In this document: piece by piece, positions 49,511 to 58,812 of the stretch
Layout of the letters: each line of letters starts with the position of its first letter
Numbering within the stretch: position 1 is the stretch's first letter
Source of the DNA: Enterobacter asburiae
GTDB taxonomy: Bacteria > Pseudomonadota > Gammaproteobacteria > Enterobacterales > Enterobacteriaceae
Assembly (NCBI RefSeq): GCF_008080435.1
Contig: NZ_VRKN01000006.1
Span: 234,372-298,371 of the forward strand
Reading direction: 5' to 3'
DNA length: 64,000 nucleotides
Notes under the pieces: generated by a model
Told to the model about the DNA's origin: nothing
Database searches by the model: none
The model's input: the letters and a program-made list of their open reading frames with translations, nothing else
Program-made: the position numbers and the translations under genes

Positions 49511-51664
49511 ATGGATACTAAAAAACTACTGAAGCACGTGCCCTGGGCCTTACTCGGGATCCTCGGCGCTTTTTGTCTGGCGGTTGTCGCATTACGCCGG
49601 GGCGAACACGTAAGCGCCCTGTGGATCGTGGTCGCGTCGGTTTCCGTCTATCTTGTTGCTTATCGCTACTACAGCTTGTACATCGCGCAGAAGGTCATGA
49701 AGCTCGACCCGACGCGTGCCACCCCGGCAGTCATTAACAATGACGGCCTGAACTATGTGCCAACCAACCGCTACGTGCTGTTTGGTCACCACTTTGCCGC
49801 TATCGCCGGTGCAGGCCCGCTGGTGGGCCCGGTGCTGGCCGCGCAGATGGGCTACCTGCCGGGTACCCTGTGGCTGCTCGCCGGCGTGGTGCTGGCGGGT
49901 GCGGTGCAGGACTTTATGGTGCTGTTTATCTCTTCTCGCCGTAACGGCGCCTCTCTGGGTGAGATGGTCAAAGAAGAGATGGGCCGCGTGCCGGGGACCA
50001 TCGCCCTGTTCGGCTGCTTCCTGATTATGATCATCATCCTTGCGGTGCTGGCCCTGATCGTGGTGAAAGCGCTGGCCGAAAGCCCGTGGGGTGTCTTCAC
50101 CGTCTGCTCGACCGTGCCGATTGCGCTGTTCATGGGGATCTACATGCGATTCCTGCGTCCGGGCCGCGTGGGTGAAGTGTCGGTGATTGGTATCGTGCTG
50201 CTGGTGGCCTCCATCTACTTCGGCGGCGTGATTGCGCACGACCCGTACTGGGGCCCGGCGCTGACCTTCAAGGACACCACCATTACCTTCGCGCTGATTG
50301 GCTATGCGTTTATTTCCGCGCTGCTGCCGGTCTGGCTGATTCTGGCCCCGCGTGACTATCTGGCGACCTTCCTCAAAATCGGCGTTATCGTCGGCCTGGC
50401 GATCGGCATCCTGGTGATTAACCCGGATCTGAAAATGCCTGCGGTAACCCAGTATATCGACGGTACCGGTCCATTGTGGAAAGGCGCCCTGTTCCCGTTC
50501 CTGTTCATCACCATCGCCTGCGGTGCGGTCTCCGGCTTCCACGCCCTGATTGCATCCGGTACCACGCCTAAGCTGCTGGCGAACGAGAAAGACGCGCGTC
50601 TGATCGGCTACGGTGCCATGCTGATGGAGTCCTTCGTGGCGATCATGGCGCTGGTTGCCGCCTCCATCATCGAGCCAGGTCTGTACTTCGCGATGAACAC
50701 CCCTCCTGCTGGCCTCGGCATTACCATGCCAAACCTGCACGAGATGGGCGGTGACAACGCGGCGCTGATTATGGCCCAACTGAAGGATGCGAGCGCACAC
50801 GCGGCAGCGACCGTCAGCTCCTGGGGCTTCGTGATTTCGCCAGAGCAGATCATGCAGACGGCGAAGGACATCGGCGAACCGTCCGTGCTGAACCGCGCCG
50901 GTGGTGCTCCTACGCTTGCCGTCGGTATCGCACACGTGTTCCACAAAGTGCTGCCGTGGGCGGACATGGGCTTCTGGTACCACTTCGGTATTCTGTTTGA
51001 AGCGCTGTTCATCCTGACCGCACTGGACGCCGGTACCCGTGCGGGCCGCTTCATGCTGCAGGACCTGCTCGGTAACTTCGTGCCGTTCCTGAAGAAAACC
51101 GACTCTCTGGTGGCGGGTATTCTCGGTACTGCTGGCTGCGTCGGTCTGTGGGGTTACCTGCTGTATCAGGGCGTTGTCGACCCACTCGGCGGCGTGAAGA
51201 GCCTGTGGCCGCTGTTCGGTATCTCTAACCAGATGCTGGCCGCCGTGGCGCTGGTGCTCGGTACCGTGGTCCTCGTGAAGATGAAACGCACCAAATACAT
51301 CTGGGTCACCGTGGTGCCTGCGCTGTGGCTGCTGCTCTGCACCACCTGGGCGCTTGGCCTGAAACTGTTCAGCGCCAACCCGCAGCTGGAAGGCTTCTTC
51401 TTCATGGCTAACCAGTACAAAGAGAAGATTGCCGCAGGCGGCGCGGATCTGACCGCGCAGCAGATTGCCAACATGAACCATATCGTGGTGAACAACTACA
51501 CCAACGCGGGTCTGAGCATTCTGTTCCTGGTGGTGGTGTACAGCATCATTTTCTACGGTATCAAAACCTGGCTGAACGTGCGCAACGCCGACGGCCGTAC
51601 GGATAAAGAAACCCCGTACGTGCCGGTACCGGAAGGCGGCGTGAAGACCTCTTCACACCATTAA
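49511..51664 (+). CDS. btsT: High-affinity pyruvate/H+ symporter BtsT (YjiY)
   Basis: BtsT is a CstA-family inner membrane carrier that imports pyruvate, induced by the BtsS/BtsR two-component system. The 717-residue protein begins MDTKKLLKHVPWALLG (ATG 49511) and has about 18 hydrophobic segments; GHHFAAIAGAGPLVGPVLAAQMGYLPG is the CstA signature region. It is nearly identical in length to E. coli (716). Upstream in-frame codons to 49415 cover the promoter and are not coding. Confidence 0.95.
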   Translation: MDTKKLLKHVPWALLGILGAFCLAVVALRRGEHVSALWIVVASVSVYLVAYRYYSLYIAQKVMKLDPTRATPAVINNDGLNYVPTNRYVLFGHHFAAIAGAGPLVGPVLAAQMGYLPGTLWLLAGVVLAGAVQDFMVLFISSRRNGASLGEMVKEEMGRVPGTIALFGCFLIMIIILAVLALIVVKALAESPWGVFTVCSTVPIALFMGIYMRFLRPGRVGEVSVIGIVLLVASIYFGGVIAHDPYWGPALTFKDTTITFALIGYAFISALLPVWLILAPRDYLATFLKIGVIVGLAIGILVINPDLKMPAVTQYIDGTGPLWKGALFPFLFITIACGAVSGFHALIASGTTPKLLANEKDARLIGYGAMLMESFVAIMALVAASIIEPGLYFAMNTPPAGLGITMPNLHEMGGDNAALIMAQLKDASAHAAATVSSWGFVISPEQIMQTAKDIGEPSVLNRAGGAPTLAVGIAHVFHKVLPWADMGFWYHFGILFEALFILTALDAGTRAGRFMLQDLLGNFVPFLKKTDSLVAGILGTAGCVGLWGYLLYQGVVDPLGGVKSLWPLFGISNQMLAAVALVLGTVVLVKMKRTKYIWVTVVPALWLLLCTTWALGLKLFSANPQLEGFFFMANQYKEKIAAGGADLTAQQIANMNHIVVNNYTNAGLSILFLVVVYSIIFYGIKTWLNVRNADGRTDKETPYVPVPEGGVKTSSHH

Positions 51665-51670
51665 AAAAAT

Positions 51671-51741
51671 GGCGGGTGGCGCTGCGCTGACCCGCCCTAC
51701 ACAGAAACTGTAGGCCCGGTAAGCGTAGCGCCACCGGGCTT
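51671..51741. repeat. REP pair between btsT and yjiX
   Basis: Palindromes at 51671-51701 and 51710-51741, the second followed by TTTTTC. It can serve as a transcript end or attenuator between btsT and yjiXA. Confidence 0.82.
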
Positions 51742-51760
51742 TTTCTGTCTGGAACCCACA

Positions 51761-51964
51761 ATGTTTGGTAACTTAGGCGAAGCAAAAAAATACCTCGGTC
51801 AGGCGGCGAAAATGCTGATTGGCATTCCGGACTATGACAACTACGTTGAGCATATGAAGACCAACCATCCGGATAAGCCGTACATGACCTACACCGAATT
51901 CTTCCGCGAGCGTCAGGAAGCGCGCTACGGCGGAAGTGGAGAAGGCGGCGTCCGCTGCTGCTAA
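51761..51964 (+). CDS. yjiX: YbdD/YjiX family small protein
   Basis: A 67-residue protein starting [29 protein letters not shown] with a C-terminal [13 protein letters not shown] and a Cys-Cys end. It is the usual partner of CstA-type pyruvate or peptide carriers (YbdD with CstA, YjiX with BtsT). Its role is unknown but the pairing suggests support of the transporter. Ten bases separate it from yjiA. Confidence 0.88.
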   Translation: MFGNLGEAKKYLGQAAKMLIGIPDYDNYVEHMKTNHPDKPYMTYTEFFRERQEARYGGSGEGGVRCC

Positions 51965-51974
51965 AGGAGAGACC

Positions 51975-52928
51975 ATGACCCCGATTGCCGTTACCCTGCT
52001 GACCGGTTTTCTCGGCGCCGGTAAAACCACCCTGCTGCGCCACATCCTGAATGAACGGCACGGCTTCAAAATCGCCGTCATCGAAAACGAATTCGGTGAA
52101 GTCTCGGTAGACGATCAGCTGATCGGCGATCGCGCCACCCAGATCAAAACCCTCACCAACGGCTGCATCTGCTGCACCCGCTCTAACGAATTAGAAGACG
52201 CCCTGCTGGACCTGCTCGACAGCCGCGATCGCGGCGAGATCGACTTTGACCGTCTGGTGATCGAGTGCACCGGCATGGCAGACCCCGGCCCGATTATCCA
52301 GACCTTTTTCTCTCACGAGATCCTCTGCCAGCGCTATCTGCTGGACGGCGTGATTGCCCTGGTCGATGCGGTCCATGCTGACGAGCAGATGAACCAGTTC
52401 ACCATCGCCCAGTCACAGGTGGGCTACGCCGATCGCATCCTGCTGACCAAAACCGACGTGGCGGGCGAAAGCGTTAAGCTGCGCGAGCGCCTGACGCGCA
52501 TTAATTCACGCGCACCGATTTATACCGTGACGCACGGCGATATCGACCTGTCCCAACTGTTCAACACCAACGGCTTTATGCTGGAGGAAAACGTCACGTC
52601 GAAACCGCGCTTCCACTTTATGGGAGATAAGCAAAACGACGTGGCGTCGATTGTGGTGGAGCTGAACTACCCAGTGGACATCGGTGAGGTTTCGCGCGTG
52701 ATGGAGAACCTGCTGCTGTCGTTTGCCGACAAACTGCTGCGCTACAAAGGGATGCTGTGGATCGACGGCGAGCCGAACCGTCTGCTGTTCCAGGGCGTGC
52801 AGCGCCTGTACAGCGCCGACTGGGACAGACCGTGGGGCGATGAAGCGCCGCGCAGCGTGATGGTGTTTATTGGCATACAGCTGCCGGAAGAGGAAATTCG
52901 GGCGGCGTTTGCGGGGCTAAAAAAATAA
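51975..52928 (+). CDS. yjiA: COG0523 G3E GTPase YjiA
   Basis: A 317-residue metal-binding GTPase. Walker A GFLGAGKTT (residues 11-19), the GCICC metal motif and NKxD-like TKTD are present, and a C-terminal CobW domain follows. In E. coli YjiA binds zinc or nickel with an uncertain role. ATG 51975 follows AAGGAGAGACC. It is the last gene before the region that in K-12 carries restriction systems. Confidence 0.92.
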   Translation: MTPIAVTLLTGFLGAGKTTLLRHILNERHGFKIAVIENEFGEVSVDDQLIGDRATQIKTLTNGCICCTRSNELEDALLDLLDSRDRGEIDFDRLVIECTGMADPGPIIQTFFSHEILCQRYLLDGVIALVDAVHADEQMNQFTIAQSQVGYADRILLTKTDVAGESVKLRERLTRINSRAPIYTVTHGDIDLSQLFNTNGFMLEENVTSKPRFHFMGDKQNDVASIVVELNYPVDIGEVSRVMENLLLSFADKLLRYKGMLWIDGEPNRLLFQGVQRLYSADWDRPWGDEAPRSVMVFIGIQLPEEEIRAAFAGLKK

Positions 52929-52938
52929 CCGCCATGCA

Positions 52939-52979
52939 TCCCCTCTCCCCTGTGGGGAGAGGGTCAGGGTGAGGGGTGA
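52939..52979. repeat. GAGAGGG repeat after yjiA
   Basis: Single palindromic unit CCCCTCTCCCC...GGGGAGAGGG with the GTGAGGGG tail, between convergent yjiA and the esterase-like gene. Confidence 0.8.
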
Positions 52980-52988
52980 GCGGGAAAC

Positions 52989-54347
52989 TTATTTCACCGC
53001 TTCCGGCAGCGTCACAATCCAGAGCTCGCTGTCCGACTCCGGTTTCTTCAGCGGCTTCACGCTGAGGGTGGTTTCAACCGGTTTATCATCCAGCGTCAGC
53101 GTGCCTTCCGCGTTCACTCGATAATCCTTGAGCTTCTTGCCCTCGACCGGGTTTTGCATCGCCACCTTCACGCCAAAGTCGTTATCATTCGCCACCGCAA
53201 GCCGTTTGCTGTCGATCAGCGCCAGCCCTTCGGCCTTCTCCTGCTGCCAGCCGAGCGCGCGCAAATCGACAACCTGCGTTTTCTCCGCAAGGGTTATGCC
53301 GCGCTGCGCCAGGGTTTTCTCATCATCAAACTCCGGGTACTCGCCCGGCTTGTCAAAGGCGGAAAGGTCGCTCGCCTTACTGAGATCTACCTTGTAAATC
53401 AGGTTACGCATGCCGTCGTTTTTATCGCTTCCCTGCTCAATCAGCAGGATGTGCTGGTCATCAAGCGCCACAATGTCGCCGATTTTGGCGTCGCTGTTTT
53501 TACTGTAGGCCGCGCTGTCGATAGGGTAACCGTACATCGCGGTTTTCCCTGTCGCCGGGTCGAAGCTCACCAGACGCGTAAACAGCGCCTGCTTTTTGCT
53601 CTTACCGTCGATGTCCAGCGTGCTTTGCACGGCGGCGATAATCCGCCCGTCCGGCATCCGGGTCAGGCCTTCAAAGCCCCGATTCGCCTGGCGCCATTTG
53701 ATAATGTTTGGCAGACCGCCCGCGATGGATTTCTCCCCTTCCGCCGCCTGCGGCCCGTGGATCGCCAAAATCTTCCCTTTGCTGTCGACGTTAATCAGAA
53801 ACGGGCCATACTCGTCGCACAGCCAGTAGCCACCTTTGCCGTCCGGCGTGATGCCTTCCGTGTCCAGCCCGCGGTTGTCCCCCTTCAGAATCTTGAGGGT
53901 ATCGCTGAACGCCACTTCATTGGTGGAGCCAATCACACCGCTTTGCAGCGGCAGACCGTTGATCTCGCCTTTGTCGTCATGCAGCGGGCGAGCATCCGTT
54001 GCCTCTGCTTTGCCGTTCTGAACGCGGATGGTCATCAGCAGCGGCGCGAAATCCGGCGTGACAAATATTTTGGCTTCGTTTTTACCCATTTTTGGCGCAT
54101 CAGCGTTTGGACCGCGATCGGTCACGGTCGCAAAGGTCAGGGCGTCGCCCTGCTTGCCCGTAAACAGCAGACCCGAACCAATTCCCACGGGCAGTCCGTT
54201 CGGAAACGCGCTGGCAAACGCGCCGTTGTAGCTCACGTGGGAGCCTTCAGGGAAGCTGACGACATAGCGCTCAGCAGTGGGCTGCGCCGCCAGGCCAGAG
54301 AAAGAGAGCGCACAACCGATAAGCACAGGAATAATTTTTCTTTTCAT
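52989..54347 (-). CDS. Secreted phytase-like esterase family protein
   Basis: A 452-residue exported protein. The signal peptide MKRKIIPVLIGCALSFSGLAA is followed by a beta-propeller of the phytase-like esterase type, with GSGLLFTG, ATVTDRGPN, DTEGITPDGKGGYWLCDEYGPFL and ANRGFEGLTRMPDGRI repeats. Such proteins are predicted periplasmic phosphatases or esterases; the substrate is unknown. Divergent from the YfaZ-like gene by 410 bp. Confidence 0.82.
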   Translation of the reverse strand: MKRKIIPVLIGCALSFSGLAAQPTAERYVVSFPEGSHVSYNGAFASAFPNGLPVGIGSGLLFTGKQGDALTFATVTDRGPNADAPKMGKNEAKIFVTPDFAPLLMTIRVQNGKAEATDARPLHDDKGEINGLPLQSGVIGSTNEVAFSDTLKILKGDNRGLDTEGITPDGKGGYWLCDEYGPFLINVDSKGKILAIHGPQAAEGEKSIAGGLPNIIKWRQANRGFEGLTRMPDGRIIAAVQSTLDIDGKSKKQALFTRLVSFDPATGKTAMYGYPIDSAAYSKNSDAKIGDIVALDDQHILLIEQGSDKNDGMRNLIYKVDLSKASDLSAFDKPGEYPEFDDEKTLAQRGITLAEKTQVVDLRALGWQQEKAEGLALIDSKRLAVANDNDFGVKVAMQNPVEGKKLKDYRVNAEGTLTLDDKPVETTLSVKPLKKPESDSELWIVTLPEAVK

Positions 54348-54757
54348 ATTGTTAGCATCCAGTTAGTGAAGCCAACAACGTAAAGAATAAACGTGTCAGA
54401 AAAATGACATGAAAAGGAAAGCGGCCTGCGCGATTGAACGTATATTCATCACTCGAAATGTAAGGCTTTGTTGTTTTGTGTGACACATGAAACATTTTTG
54501 GAAATTATTAGAAACCCAATTAATTCATCTCAAATCACTATCCCCGCCTCGTTCAGTTTATGTTTAGTCAAAAAAGTAAATGGTTCCTAAACGCCAAAAC
54601 ATCCCCCGTTGACACTCCGGCAATCAAACATCAACGCAACAATATCAACAAAAAAATTAACATTATCAGTATAAAGCTGCGATTTACATCACATTTGCAG
54701 TCATAAACATCGCTTGTTAAGGTGCGCCCAGATAAATTTAATGACGAGGCATAAAAC
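54348..54757. promoter_or_regulatory. AT-rich divergent promoter region
   Basis: 410 bp without a supported gene, rich in A/T runs. The only clear site is a CRP-like sequence at 54678-54693, listed separately. The rest holds no tRNA, terminator or repeat that I can recognise. Confidence 0.5.
54678..54693 (+). promoter_or_regulatory. CRP site upstream of the YfaZ-like gene
   Basis: TGCGATTTACATCACA is a TGTGA-N6-TCACA site with one mismatch, centred about 72 bp upstream of the YfaZ-like ATG. Confidence 0.65.
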
Positions 54758-55303
54758 ATGAAAAAACTGAATATCCTTCTTCTTTCTGCTCTGGCTGCCG
54801 TATCGGGTTCCGCACTGGCGATGGGTGGCACTGTTGAGCAGGGTAAAAACTTTACCAACCTTAATCTGGAAATGGGGAAATCCTCATCCGGTGTTTATCT
54901 CGAAAGTAACTGGCTCAAAAACACCGACGACGGTACCCAGACCGGCGGCGTGGGCGCAGGCTACAACCTGGAAGTGGGCCCGGTGATGCTGAATGCGGGC
55001 GCGAAGGCGATTTACCTCGGCCCGAAAAAAGGCGATAACGGCGTGGCGTTCCCGGTTGGCGGTGGTGTAAACGTTGCATTGACCGACAGCATCCACGTGT
55101 ACGGTGAAGGCTATGTGGCACCAGAAGGCCTGAACAACAGCGTGAAAAACTATGTGGAAGCCAACGGTGGCGTCAGCTGGACGCCGATTACGCCAGTGAC
55201 CCTGAAAGTGGGTTACCGTCATGTGAGCGTGGATGGCAAAGACGGCCGTCCTGGCCACACGCTGATTGACGGCGCCTATGTGGGCGGTGGCGTGAGCTTC
55301 TAA
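54758..55303 (+). CDS. YfaZ family outer membrane protein
   Basis: A 181-residue protein with a signal peptide (MKKLNILLLSALAAVSGSALA, cleavage near residue 21) and a mature region of alternating residues, glycine-rich turns and a terminal aromatic (VGGGVSF), typical of a small beta-barrel of the YfaZ family. GACGAGGC precedes the ATG. E. coli yfaZ is at another locus, so this is a paralogue or relocated copy. Confidence 0.82.
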   Translation: MKKLNILLLSALAAVSGSALAMGGTVEQGKNFTNLNLEMGKSSSGVYLESNWLKNTDDGTQTGGVGAGYNLEVGPVMLNAGAKAIYLGPKKGDNGVAFPVGGGVNVALTDSIHVYGEGYVAPEGLNNSVKNYVEANGGVSWTPITPVTLKVGYRHVSVDGKDGRPGHTLIDGAYVGGGVSF

Positions 55304-55320
55304 GGTTCCAATACTGACCA

Positions 55321-55348
55321 AAAAAACCTGCCAGATGGCAGGTTTTTT
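55321..55348. terminator. Bidirectional terminator
   Basis: Perfect 13-bp stem AAAAAACCTGCCA / TGGCAGGTTTTTT with a two-base centre between the convergent YfaZ-like and sad genes. Confidence 0.92.
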
Positions 55349-55359
55349 TATGACGGCAA

Positions 55360-56730
55360 TTACTTACGCACCACCACCAGCTTCTGGTTCACAAACTCTT
55401 TGATCCCCAGATCCGACAGCTCGCGTCCGTAGCCGGAGCGCTTCACACCGCCGAACGGCAGCTCTGGCGCGGTATCGGTGAGCCAGTTGATATACACCAT
55501 CCCGGTCTCAATCCGTGACGCCATTTTCTTCGCGCGCTCGATATCCTGACTAAATACCGCCCCGCCCAGGCCGTAGTGGGAATCGTTCGCCAGGGCGACC
55601 GCCTCGTCGTCGTTTTTCACCACATACATCTGCGCCACCGGGCCGAAGAACTCCTCGAAGTACGCCGGGTTGTTGCGCGAGATATTCGTCAGGATCGTCG
55701 GTTCGAAGAAGCTCCCGTCGCGCTGCACCGGCTTGCCGCCATAGTGCAGCGTCGCACCGTTTTTCACCGCCTCGTTAACCTGTTTGGTCAGCGTTTCCAG
55801 GGCATCTTTAGACGACAGCGGTCCCAGCGTGGTGCTTTCGTCCAGCGGATCGCCAATCTTCACCTGCTTAAACGCTTCGGTGAATTTGGTCAGGAAGGCA
55901 TCAGCAATCTTTTCATGCAGGATGAAGCGCTTCGCCGCGGTACAGACCTGCCCGGCGTTGTTGAGTCGCGCATTGACACCTATCTTCACGGCTTTATCCA
56001 GATTGGCATCGTCCAGCACCACAAATACGTCATTGCCGCCGAGTTCAAGCGTCGATTTCTTGATATGCTTCGCTGCCTGCGCCGCTACCACGCTGCCCGC
56101 TTTTTCGGAGCCGGTTAATGCGGCACCCTGCACGCGATCGTCGGCAATGATGTTTGCCACCTGATCGGACGAGATAAACAGGTTAGTCCACGCCCCTTCC
56201 GGCGCGCCCGCCTCGCGCACCAGATGCGCAAAGATCTCCGCACAGTGCGGTACGATGCTGGCATGTTTGGCGATAACCGGGTTACCCGCCGCCAGGTTTG
56301 GCGCGAGTACACGCATCAGCTGGTAATACGGGAAGTTCCACGGCTCGACGGCCATCAGGACGCCGATGGGGTGATGCTCCACCCAGGCTTCCCCTAGTTC
56401 AGACTGATACTTCACAGGCGCCAGGAACTGCTTCGCGTTATCGGCGTAATAGCGGGCGATTTGCGCGCACAGTTTCACCTCGCCGCGGCTCTGTTCGATG
56501 AGCTTCCCCATCTCCTGACTGGCGATTTTAGCCAGATCCTCCACGCGATCGTCGATCAGGTCGGCAAGCTTATGCAACACCGGCAGGCGCTGGTTGATGT
56601 CGCCTTTCGCCCAGTCCGAATGATAAAGCGCATCGGCCGCCTTCAGCGCCGCTTCGATATCCGCGTCGGTATGTGAGGGGTATTCTTTGATGAGCTGGTT
56701 AGTGGCAGGATTTACTGTCTGATAAGCCAT
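55360..56730 (-). CDS. sad: Succinate-semialdehyde dehydrogenase, Sad (YneI) type
   Basis: A 456-residue NAD(P)-dependent aldehyde dehydrogenase most like Sad/YneI, which oxidises succinic semialdehyde to succinate. It has EPWNFPYYQ, the base glutamate in TLELGGND and the catalytic cysteine in NAGQVCTAAKR. ATG 56730 follows AAGGAGATTCGAC. The hpa pathway in this window makes succinic semialdehyde, so it could consume its product. Divergent from an AraC regulator. Confidence 0.88.
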   Translation of the reverse strand: MAYQTVNPATNQLIKEYPSHTDADIEAALKAADALYHSDWAKGDINQRLPVLHKLADLIDDRVEDLAKIASQEMGKLIEQSRGEVKLCAQIARYYADNAKQFLAPVKYQSELGEAWVEHHPIGVLMAVEPWNFPYYQLMRVLAPNLAAGNPVIAKHASIVPHCAEIFAHLVREAGAPEGAWTNLFISSDQVANIIADDRVQGAALTGSEKAGSVVAAQAAKHIKKSTLELGGNDVFVVLDDANLDKAVKIGVNARLNNAGQVCTAAKRFILHEKIADAFLTKFTEAFKQVKIGDPLDESTTLGPLSSKDALETLTKQVNEAVKNGATLHYGGKPVQRDGSFFEPTILTNISRNNPAYFEEFFGPVAQMYVVKNDDEAVALANDSHYGLGGAVFSQDIERAKKMASRIETGMVYINWLTDTAPELPFGGVKRSGYGRELSDLGIKEFVNQKLVVVRK

Positions 56731-56881
56731 GTCGAATCTCCTTGTTTTACCGCTTAGGGTATTAAGGGTAGTCAACATGACTGGCTGTGGACGTAAAGTT
56801 GGGTATATCCGGAAGGTTCTTAATGAAGGGCTGCCAGACGGTTCGCTGACGTGGTATAAAAAACCTTCAGAAGGAGCGCCC

Positions 56882-57625
56882 ATGACCGATACCCGACACG
56901 TCCGACAGACGTTTCACCGCGCCTCAGGCCTTGAGCTGCGCAGCACCTGGCAGAGTACGCAGGCGTACAAACGCCATAGTCACCCTCAGCTCTCCATCGG
57001 CGCGATTGTGGAGGGCCAGACCTGCTGCGTGTGTCATGACAGAGAGTACATCCTTAACCCCGGGAACCTCATTGTCATCCCGGCCTATGCGCCGCACAGC
57101 TGCAACCCCGTGGCCGGGCAGCCCCGCAGCTACCATATGCTCTATCTCGACACCGAGCTTCCTCTGGCGCTCCAGGTGATTCGTAATCCTGACCTGTTTG
57201 CCCATTACCTGGAGGTTGTCGGGGCGATGTCTCCAGCGTCCCTGGACACGCTGCTTTCTGCCCTTCCCCGCGGTGCGGATAACGCAGACGCGCTTCGCTC
57301 AACCAGCCGACAGGTTCAGCAGGCATTTCTTGCCGATCTCACCTGCCCGCCTTCCCTCGACGAACTTGCCCAACGATTCTCGCTGCGCAAGGAGACGTTG
57401 ATTCGCACCTTCAGGCAGGACACCGGCCTGACGCCGGGCAGCTTTCTCAACATCTCCCGCGTGGAGTACGCCAAGGCGCGGCTGCGTGCCGGGGATGATA
57501 TTGCCGACGTCGGCTACCAGAGCGGCTTTGCCGACCAGAGCCATTTTCATAAGACCTTCGTCAACTATACCGCCGCCACGCCGCGCCAGTACGCCACGGG
57601 CCGATCAATATCAGACAATAAATAG
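56882..57625 (+). CDS. AraC family transcriptional regulator
   Basis: A 247-residue AraC regulator: a cupin-like N-terminus (HSHPQLSIGAIVEGQTCC...IPAYAPHSCNP) and a C-terminal double HTH (LDELAQRFSLRKETLIRTFRQDTG and VGYQSGFADQSHFHKTFVNYTAATP). ATG 56882 has AAGGAGCGCCC upstream; the open frame to 56729 is not used. It may control the divergent sad gene or the following LysE exporter. No effector is known. Confidence 0.85.
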   Translation: MTDTRHVRQTFHRASGLELRSTWQSTQAYKRHSHPQLSIGAIVEGQTCCVCHDREYILNPGNLIVIPAYAPHSCNPVAGQPRSYHMLYLDTELPLALQVIRNPDLFAHYLEVVGAMSPASLDTLLSALPRGADNADALRSTSRQVQQAFLADLTCPPSLDELAQRFSLRKETLIRTFRQDTGLTPGSFLNISRVEYAKARLRAGDDIADVGYQSGFADQSHFHKTFVNYTAATPRQYATGRSISDNK

Positions 57626-57672
57626 GTTCTTCAGCGCCGTACTCTGACCTCAGATTGTTAACCGAGGTCGCT

Positions 57673-58299
57673 ATGGAACTGTTATTCCCTTCCGCTTTTC
57701 TCGCCCTGGCGCTGGCGCACTTTGTTGCCCTGCTAAGCCCGGGCCCGGATTTCTTCCTGCTGGTGGGCTACGCCGCGCGCTATCGGCTGCGCGGCAGCGC
57801 TGGACTGTGCCTCGGCATCGCCGCGGGTAACGCGCTTTATATTCTTCTGGTGATTATCGGCTGGAGCGCGCTGCGCCAGTTTACGTGGCTATTTACGCTT
57901 ATCGAGCTTTGCGGGGCGCTGTACCTGCTGTGGATCGGCTCGCATCTGGTGCGCAGCCGACCTCAGACGCTGGCGCTGAATGAAACCCACCAGCACTTCC
58001 CTTCGCTGCGTAAGCAGACCCTGCTGGGGCTCGGTTCGGCGCTGCTTAATCCGAAGAACGCGCTGTTCTATCTGGCGCTGATGACGGCGTTACTGGGGCC
58101 GGACGTCACGCTGCTTCAACAGGCGACCTGCGGCGTCTGGATGGTGATGGTGGTGCTGGTGTGGGATTTAGCGTTGGTGTCGCTGATGGGGTTGCCCGTG
58201 GTTCAACAGAAGCTCAGCCGTTCGCTGTGGTGGATTGAGCGCACGGCGGGGGTGGTGTTGATGGGGTTTGGAGGATGGGTGCTGTGGCGGTTGATATGA
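57673..58299 (+). CDS. LysE/RhtB family amino acid exporter
   Basis: A 208-residue inner membrane protein with six hydrophobic segments and the family signature SPGPDFFLLVGYAARYRLRGSAGLCLGIAAGN. LysE/RhtB proteins export amino acids or related compounds; the substrate is not predictable. ATG 57673 follows GAGG; a TTG at 57655 was not chosen. It follows the AraC gene by 47 bp and may be its target. Confidence 0.85.
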   Translation: MELLFPSAFLALALAHFVALLSPGPDFFLLVGYAARYRLRGSAGLCLGIAAGNALYILLVIIGWSALRQFTWLFTLIELCGALYLLWIGSHLVRSRPQTLALNETHQHFPSLRKQTLLGLGSALLNPKNALFYLALMTALLGPDVTLLQQATCGVWMVMVVLVWDLALVSLMGLPVVQQKLSRSLWWIERTAGVVLMGFGGWVLWRLI

Positions 58300-58320
58300 A
58301 AGAATTTTACCGGGCTGCTT

Positions 58321-58812
58321 TCAGGTTCCTAACCGATAATCCCAGTCATCCGAATGAATAACGTTACCGTCACGGTAATGCCAGGTGATCTTTTCATAAC
58401 GAAGCAGAACAAGCTCAAGATGTCCCTGTTTTTCATGATAAGTCTCTTTAACGTCATGCATTAATGAAAACAACGTGACGACCTTCACCGCTTCCAGCGT
58501 GATCGTGAAATAAATGTCTTCCTGCCCGGCATCATTGATTCTGTACAGGTCGATAGTCGCTTTCCTGAGCGTACCTCCCGTGCTCAGCGCTTTATAGAGA
58601 AAAACGCTGGAGGCATCAATTTCCTTTTCAATGAGAAAGGGGCGATGCTGGCGTTTGCTCAGCGCTCTGCCATTGTGCAGGTCTGAGTTATAACTCACAT
58701 TATGATAGAGTCCCAAAACCTCAATCTGGTTTTCACGATCTTTTACCTCCACGCTGCCTTTAATGATATTACCCGCATCGTCAGTTAATGACATATATCC
58801 CGGAATGGCCAT
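58321..58812 (-). CDS. hcp: Hcp family type VI secretion system protein
   Basis: A 163-residue Hcp-like protein: the opening MAIPGYMSLTDDAGNIIKGSVEVKDRENQIEVLGL and the C-terminal LRYEKITWHYRDGNVIHSDDW are the conserved strands of the Hcp hexamer subunit. Hcp stacks into the secreted T6SS tube and carries small effectors in its lumen. It is the last gene of a three-gene leftward cassette; its ATG directly follows the stop of the immunity gene. No T6SS core gene is in the window, so this is an orphan Hcp. Confidence 0.85.
   Translation of the reverse strand: MAIPGYMSLTDDAGNIIKGSVEVKDRENQIEVLGLYHNVSYNSDLHNGRALSKRQHRPFLIEKEIDASSVFLYKALSTGGTLRKATIDLYRINDAGQEDIYFTITLEAVKVVTLFSLMHDVKETYHEKQGHLELVLLRYEKITWHYRDGNVIHSDDWDYRLGT

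Noticed and set aside
49592..51481. 629-codon open frame antisense to btsT
   Set aside because: It is fully opposite a strongly conserved transporter, is rich in His, Gln and Arg as expected for a shadow frame, and has no ribosome site or domain.
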